Assembly (NCBI GenBank): GCA_958510875.1
Contig: OY294070.1
Location: forward strand, 1,240,001 to 1,304,000
Source: Endomychus coccineus
Taxonomy: Eukaryota; Arthropoda; Insecta; Coleoptera; Endomychidae
Direction of reading: 5' to 3'
Length of the DNA stretch: 64,000 nucleotides
A model generated the notes under the pieces. The model did not search any database. It was not told the origin of the DNA and saw only the letters and a program-made list of their open reading frames with translations. This document shows, piece after piece, positions 60,501 through 64,000 of the stretch. A program made the position numbers and the translations under genes. Numbering within the stretch: position 1 is the stretch's first letter; each line of letters starts with the position of its first letter.

Positions 60501-61428
60501 GCATTCCGTAGTTCGAAATCTAAGAAGAACGCACTCACAAGCCCAAAAGATTGTAGCCATCACTGTTTTGCCTCCATTTCATCTACTTCCTTCAGTGGCG
60601 TATATAGGGTATGGTAGGCAGGACGCGTGCCCTAAGTGTCACCAACCTATTTAATAGATTCGTTTTAGTGTAATTGAGGAAAAACATAATATTCTTACTT
60701 TCTATTAGATTGAAAAACGAACCACCAAGCAATTTAAACCAGATTATCGCTGCTTTTGCCGATTAAAAATCATTTCTCATGTTTTTCTTCTTGCTTGATC
60801 GTACAATGTGGAGGTAATGAATTACCGAACACGTTCAACGTAAAAAAATAACTGTTACGAATTCGTTTTCGCACAATTCGAAACGTTTCATGCAGACCAA
60901 AAATTACTCATTGATCAAATACGATTGTTTTAATTTGAAGAACCTCGGCTCCGAATTAGTTATCGCAACTTCACGCGCGCTACGACTTGTTTAGAGTCCT
61001 TTTTACGTTTATGTGAAATTTGGAAGAAGAAAAAAACAACGCTATTTGTTCTATTAACTCGCCGTCCGTACGATATTTCTGTATTACTATTTGCGATATT
61101 TCCTCAAACTGCAGGAATAAACGGTCAAGGTCAAGGCAGCAATTCCCAAAATTGCAATCCTCTGGGAGCATTGGGCCTGAATCTCGGCACGCTGCCCATG
61201 AATCCCGCCCTCGTGGCGGCCGCACTCAATCAGGCGGGTTGGGGGTTGATTGGCAACTTGCAGAATCAAGAGCCAAATTTCAATCAAGGAGGCGGTTTCA
61301 ATGGACCGAACAATAACAGTGGTAAGTTGGTTGGTTTTACACTCCATCCCCCACCCCATGACCACCACCACCCCACCACCATCTCCACGATTGTACGTTT
61401 TAATAGAGAGAGAGGTAAAACGGAGTAA
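48530..61428 (+). CDS. TBPH: TDP-43 orthologue, RNA-binding protein
   Basis: Exons 48530-48773, 48890-49059, 49150-49290, 49344-49551, 49614-49844 and 61115-61321 join in frame; reading on past the last donor reaches a stop at 61428 (435 residues). The N-terminal domain is typical ([25 protein letters not shown]). A basic nuclear-signal region KRKSDD…KTKR (84-100), RRM1 (109-185: [22 protein letters not shown]) and RRM2 (195-262: [26 protein letters not shown]) follow. Next is a Gly-rich tail and, in exon 6, the conserved hydrophobic helix region ([20 protein letters not shown]). TDP-43 binds UG-rich RNA and controls splicing, stability and transport in nucleus and cytoplasm. Intron 5 is 11.3 kb and filled with repeats. 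If intron 5 is retained the frame stops at 49888, giving a 345-residue form without the helix. The true 3' end of the long form is uncertain. Confidence 0.93.
49845..50499 (+). other. Alternative terminal exon of TBPH (retained intron 5 start)
   Basis: After the donor at 49844/49845 (CTCG|GTAAGT) the frame continues for 14 residues ([13 protein letters not shown]) to a stop at 49888. A roughly 600-base A/T-rich stretch follows, with AATAAA hexamers at 50488-50498. This would give a short isoform ending in a basic tail. Whether it is used needs RNA evidence. The candidate poly(A) signal lies at the very edge of the foldback element that starts at 50486. Confidence 0.5.
50486..52099. mobile_element. 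Foldback element with about 800-bp inverted arms
   Basis: Left arm from ACAATAAAATAAAACAC and right arm ending in its complement. Shared inner blocks include AACAAATCGTGACTA, AGTCACTACCG/CGGTAGTGACT, AGACTCCCATAAAATGTG/ACATTTTGTGGGAGTCT and AACCTGGCTAAGACTCC. The arms meet near 51280-51300. No open frame of note. No clear target duplication. It abuts the next inverted-repeat element at 52100. Confidence 0.8.
52100..56539. mobile_element. Inverted-repeat element enclosing a satellite
   Basis: Left arm 52100-52530 and right arm 56130-56539 are inverted copies. AGTGCAGTCAA starts the left and TTGACTGCACT ends the right. Inside both are AAAGGACCCCAAATTATTTT and its complement, GCCGAATAGGC and its complement, and GATCAGCGACCCT. 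The arms enclose 24 copies of a 142-bp satellite. No transposase or capsid-like frame is visible, so the family is unknown. Confidence 0.8.
52655..56085. repeat. 142-bp AT-rich satellite, about 24 copies
   Basis: Unit landmarks: TTAAATTAATTAGTTAATTA, TTTTATTTGTTAACAAATTA, AACAACAATTTTTCAAAATA and GAGATCGCT. Two variants differ at linked sites: A has CAAGATTAG, CGGATAATG, GCTGAACGTG; B has CAGGATTAG, CGGAAAATG, GCTAAACGCG. Order left to right: A BB AA BBBBBB AA B AA B AA B A B AA. Located in TBPH intron 5. Confidence 0.95.
56540..57006. other. TBPH intron, repeat flank
   Basis: The first 50 bases (GATAAACTATCACAAAGTAA, GGCTTCCACCATTGAA) match the flank of the palindrome at 8355-8440. Beyond that nothing is recognised. 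Confidence 0.5.
57007..57613. mobile_element. Foldback element, 607 bp
   Basis: ATAC-CGGATGTCCGGAAATGG at the left pairs with CCATTTCTGGACATCC-TGTAT at the right, and about 250 bp of each arm is complementary (TTTGTATCTGC, GAAAATTACAGG). Because the arms mirror each other, open frames appear on both strands as reflections; none is a real gene. Confidence 0.8.
57614..59422. other. TBPH intron, unrecognised AT-rich sequence
   Basis: Dominated by A/T runs. No open frame, tandem array or transposon domain identified. Confidence 0.45.
59423..60010. mobile_element. Foldback/TIR element, 590 bp
   Basis: Left TATACAGGGAGTCCCATAA and right GATTATGGGACATCCTGTAT are inverted copies. Inner matches: CTTAGTTCAAAAGTTG and CAACTTTTGAACTAAGG, GGTGTCAACTTTTTG and AAATTGACACC. 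Same style as the element at 57007-57613. No coding capacity. Confidence 0.75.
60011..61114. other. TBPH intron 5, 3' part
   Basis: No feature recognised apart from the acceptor (CTGCAG before 61115) and a moderate rise in CG content near exon 6. Confidence 0.5.
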
Positions 61429-61469
61429 TCTATATTGTCATTTTCTGTGCGACGGCGAATTATTTGCAG

Positions 61470-62362
61470 GTGCTTTCAGGAAAAAATGTTCCCTCGAAGG
61501 TAGCTCACCGCAATGATGTGTATTTGGGGAACAAATATTTGGTATTTGGGGCTAATTTCTAAGGTCGACGAGTAGAGAATTTTCGAAAAATTGACTAAAC
61601 CTCACCAGCCTGTTGTATGTTAACGTTCATAAGTGTACAATCGTGTCATTCCCAGCTTTTATTTTTAATTATTCATTGCCTGAACGCGTAAAATGGAAAC
61701 CAAGCAAAAACGAGTTTTAGACTTGACCAAAATCTCGTCGGAACCTGCAAAGTAACCCCCCGTTCCTCGTCTTCAACATTTTGCAGAACGTAACAACAAT
61801 GACTCCCTTTTTTCTCGAACCAGAAACGGGCTATGTGCGTTTCATGTTTTTCGAAAGTAGACACACGTACACACACACACACGCACATGATCTAATTTTA
61901 ATGCTGATGATATTTTAGGAAACGCACGAAAAGGCAGGGAGATTACCTCTGGTAAGATGGGTTTTTGAAGATTGATCACTTTGTTTTATATTGTCAAATA
62001 CTTCCTTCAGGAACTGCTGTATGGTATGTGACAGTTTGTGTAATTCGGTTCGCGGTTATAATCGAAACGAAACAAAAGGTTTCGACGAACAAAATTGCGT
62101 CAGATTTTATAGAGAAGCGAATACGAGGTTTTACTAAAGTTTTCAGGTAACGGGAATATTGGTGAAGTATTTTCTAATAAAACAACTGGATAACATCAAA
62201 ATGCCACACGTTTCTACGCGATGATCACGCCAAATACCTAGCGAATCATTTTAGGTAAGAAATTTCTATGGAAACAACAACTGGAACAACCGTCTCGCAA
62301 ATTTACTGCGGCCTTCTGGTTGTACAGTAGAGCTATTGGTTACAATTGTGACCTTAGCCTAA
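61470..62362 (+). other. Possible downstream TBPH exons
   Basis: Phase-1 exon 6 could splice to several acceptors: 61470 (stop 61516), a 33-nt cassette 61919-61951 that keeps phase on both sides, or 62147 (stop 62193, followed by AATAAA). At 62255-62362 a frame reads NFYGNNNWNNRLANL to a stop, Asn/Gly/Trp-rich like TDP-43 C-termini, but its acceptor phase does not match exon 6 directly. These are candidates only. Confidence 0.3.
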
Positions 62363-63430
62363 ATACCAATGATACTGTCGGGTTTGTGGGACCAACGGTA
62401 ACGGGGCCCACTGGTTGATAAGAGCCCAGCTCTCTGGAGAGCCCAGCTCTCTGGGAACAGAAATACACACACAGAAGCACTGATTTATTAATGCAGGTGA
62501 AGAAATACAGAGGGCGACGAAAATGGGGCGATGCTAAGTCTGCCTGGACTGGTATACCAGGTATACACAGCGCGTAGGCAATGTTCCACTAGGATAGTTT
62601 GTTGCACTGGTCCATATACCAAAGGTATATGTAAAGTTCGAAAAAAATCATGGCTAAGTTATATTAGGGTCCTATGTATAGTTAGATATACAATAGAGTG
62701 ACGTAATGATAACAACAATAATTCACTGAATAAATGAAACAACAACTTATGTGAACATAAACGCAAGCAGCAGCGTAGGCGTTAATAGTGGGGCGATGAG
62801 CTAGGGCCTGGGGATCCGGCGAAGCACTATCGATGAAGTAAAGAAGTAACTGATACCTTAGGCAGGGTAGGGAATAAACCAGTAGCCCGAAGCGTAGAAG
62901 CAATCAAGTGCAGTAACCAGGGTAGGGGACACAACAGAAAACTTAAGCGATGCAGACGGATCGAGGAGTCATGACGACTTGTTTCTTATCGGCCACCTCA
63001 CGGCGGACAAGAGGGTGACGGATTAAAAACGCAGCGCTGAAGGCGGGGGCTTACAATACGTCGCGGCATTCGACTTTAGAGCGGGACGATGAAGTCGGTA
63101 AGTTACGAGATGACGTACGTATTTCTCATCTGTTGTAACTTTTAGACTGGTATCACGAGGATGTGAATTTTCCAAGTCACATTCTTATACCGAGACTGAC
63201 ATGCGCCTCGGTATTGTGATGGAATGAATCAGATCTCTTAACGACCAAATCATGCTCGCTGTACGCGCCCGCCTTAACATTTTGCGTCCATAACGCAACT
63301 TTTCAGCTTAACATATTCACCCTTTTCCTGTTACAGCGAAAAGAGTGGGGGTTAAAAAACTATAAAAGTGTTGCGGCCCAACATAATCCGGTGCTAGACA
63401 TTCTACTACAATCTGTATGTGTGTAGATGT
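62363..63430. other. Unrecognised sequence right of TBPH
   Basis: More GC-rich than the TBPH intron. Holds a direct repeat of GAGCCCAGCTCTCTGG (62424-62456). No coding domain recognised; part may be LINE 3' sequence joined to the RNase H piece to its right. Confidence 0.4.
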
Positions 63431-63700
63431 TTATTCAAATGACGAGGGTTCCTTCACCAGCTTTAAACCTCTTCTGCGCATAGAGAGAAAGGTTTTCGAG
63501 AATGCCGCGATGTGGAGCTTCGCCTGTCTATCAAGTAGCTTTCGGGGCCAGGGGCGGCATAGGGAACCATACTTGGCCACTTCGCCGGGTACCCAAACTA
63601 GCTGAAGTTTGCTCCTTCTGGTTAATTCAGTTAGGGTCTCCCTGCACTCCAAAACCAGCCTAAAAGTCACTCGGCTGTCAGTGCTGAAGCATCTATCTCG
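63431..63700 (-). mobile_element. LINE RNase H fragment
   Basis: The minus strand reads TFRLVLECRETLTELTRRSK, then LQLVWVPG, the same RNase H block as at 42545-42950 but diverged, after which it loses similarity. Marks a fourth fragment of this LINE group. Confidence 0.8.
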
Positions 63701-64000
63701 CTTAATACCAAATAAACATATTTCGTTGAAAAAAGAAACATATTTTTATTGGCCCTAGTCAGTGAATTTGAGACTGAATTTACTGGGTGAACGGTACTTA
63801 GGAGTGAACCATTCACCAGAAATCTAAACACAACTTATGTCACGTTAGCTTTCACCACCTCAATTTTCATTAACACGTACGAAGTGACTTTTCTTGTTCT
63901 TTATTTGATAACTTCCTAAATCTGTAGTGAAAACTTTTGAAATAATGTTACTTTACCTTGAAGGTAGTTTTTCATAGAAACTGCTAGAATATATCTATGG

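Noticed and set aside
61087..61371. Minus-strand frame opposite TBPH exon 6
   Set aside because: It is the shadow of a coding exon whose plus-strand translation matches the TDP-43 C-terminal region.
1..64000. tRNA, rRNA and CRISPR features
   Set aside because: No tRNA-like cloverleaf, rRNA block or regularly spaced repeat-spacer array was found by eye. TTCGAATCC words near 38.6-41.3 kb belong to the 300-bp repeat. A tRNAscan-SE run would settle the tRNA question.

Overview
The window reads as AT-rich insect nuclear DNA. Genes have many exons and GT-AG introns, and between and inside them lies a dense mosaic of decayed transposons. Recognisable host genes are two tandem CYP4-clan cytochrome P450s, two tandem C2H2 zinc-finger genes, a Golgi SNARE (Gos28/GOSR1) and the TDP-43 orthologue TBPH. 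A beetle is plausible from the P450 sequences and intron style, but the sequence does not prove the order.

Layout. 1-9597 (+): the last ten exons of P450 gene A; its 5' end lies left of the window. 9600-17800: intergenic, with a LINE fragment, a Penelope-like element (PLE) carrying a hammerhead ribozyme, and a pogo/Tigger transposase relic. 17864-29267 (+): complete 11-exon P450 gene B, 516 codons, with every splice phase matching gene A; its introns hold LINE pieces, a PLE remnant and a 1.4-kb repeat also present in gene A. 30150-31797 and 36500-38329 (+): paralogous two-exon zinc-finger genes with 11 and 13 fingers. Between them lie a nested TIR element, a probable P-element excision scar and a 2.9-kb P element with intact 8-bp target duplications, enclosing a composite AT-rich tandem array. 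38520-41490: a dispersed or tandem 300-bp repeat interrupted by a 1.6-kb hAT element. 41713-45614 (+): a three-exon gene, recovered here by matching splice phases, for a small cysteine-rich single-pass membrane protein of unknown function. 46997-47991 (-): Gos28, complete, four exons. 48530-61.4 kb (+): TBPH, head-to-head with Gos28; its fifth intron is about 11.3 kb and holds foldback elements and a 24-copy, 142-bp satellite. 62.4-64 kb: mostly unrecognised, with another LINE RNase H fragment.

The host genes do not form one pathway. The P450s are probably ER-bound monooxygenases. Gos28 works in Golgi vesicle fusion, and TBPH in RNA processing. The strongest unusual signals are: two palindromes flanked by 8-bp duplications that look like fossil P-element excision footprints; a compact type I hammerhead in the PLE, plus a remnant with two opposed hammerhead-like motifs; higher-order tandem arrays inside inverted-repeat elements; the previously unmarked cysteine-rich gene; and a TBPH gene model offering two alternative C-termini. 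All calls come from reading the sequence; no database search was run.
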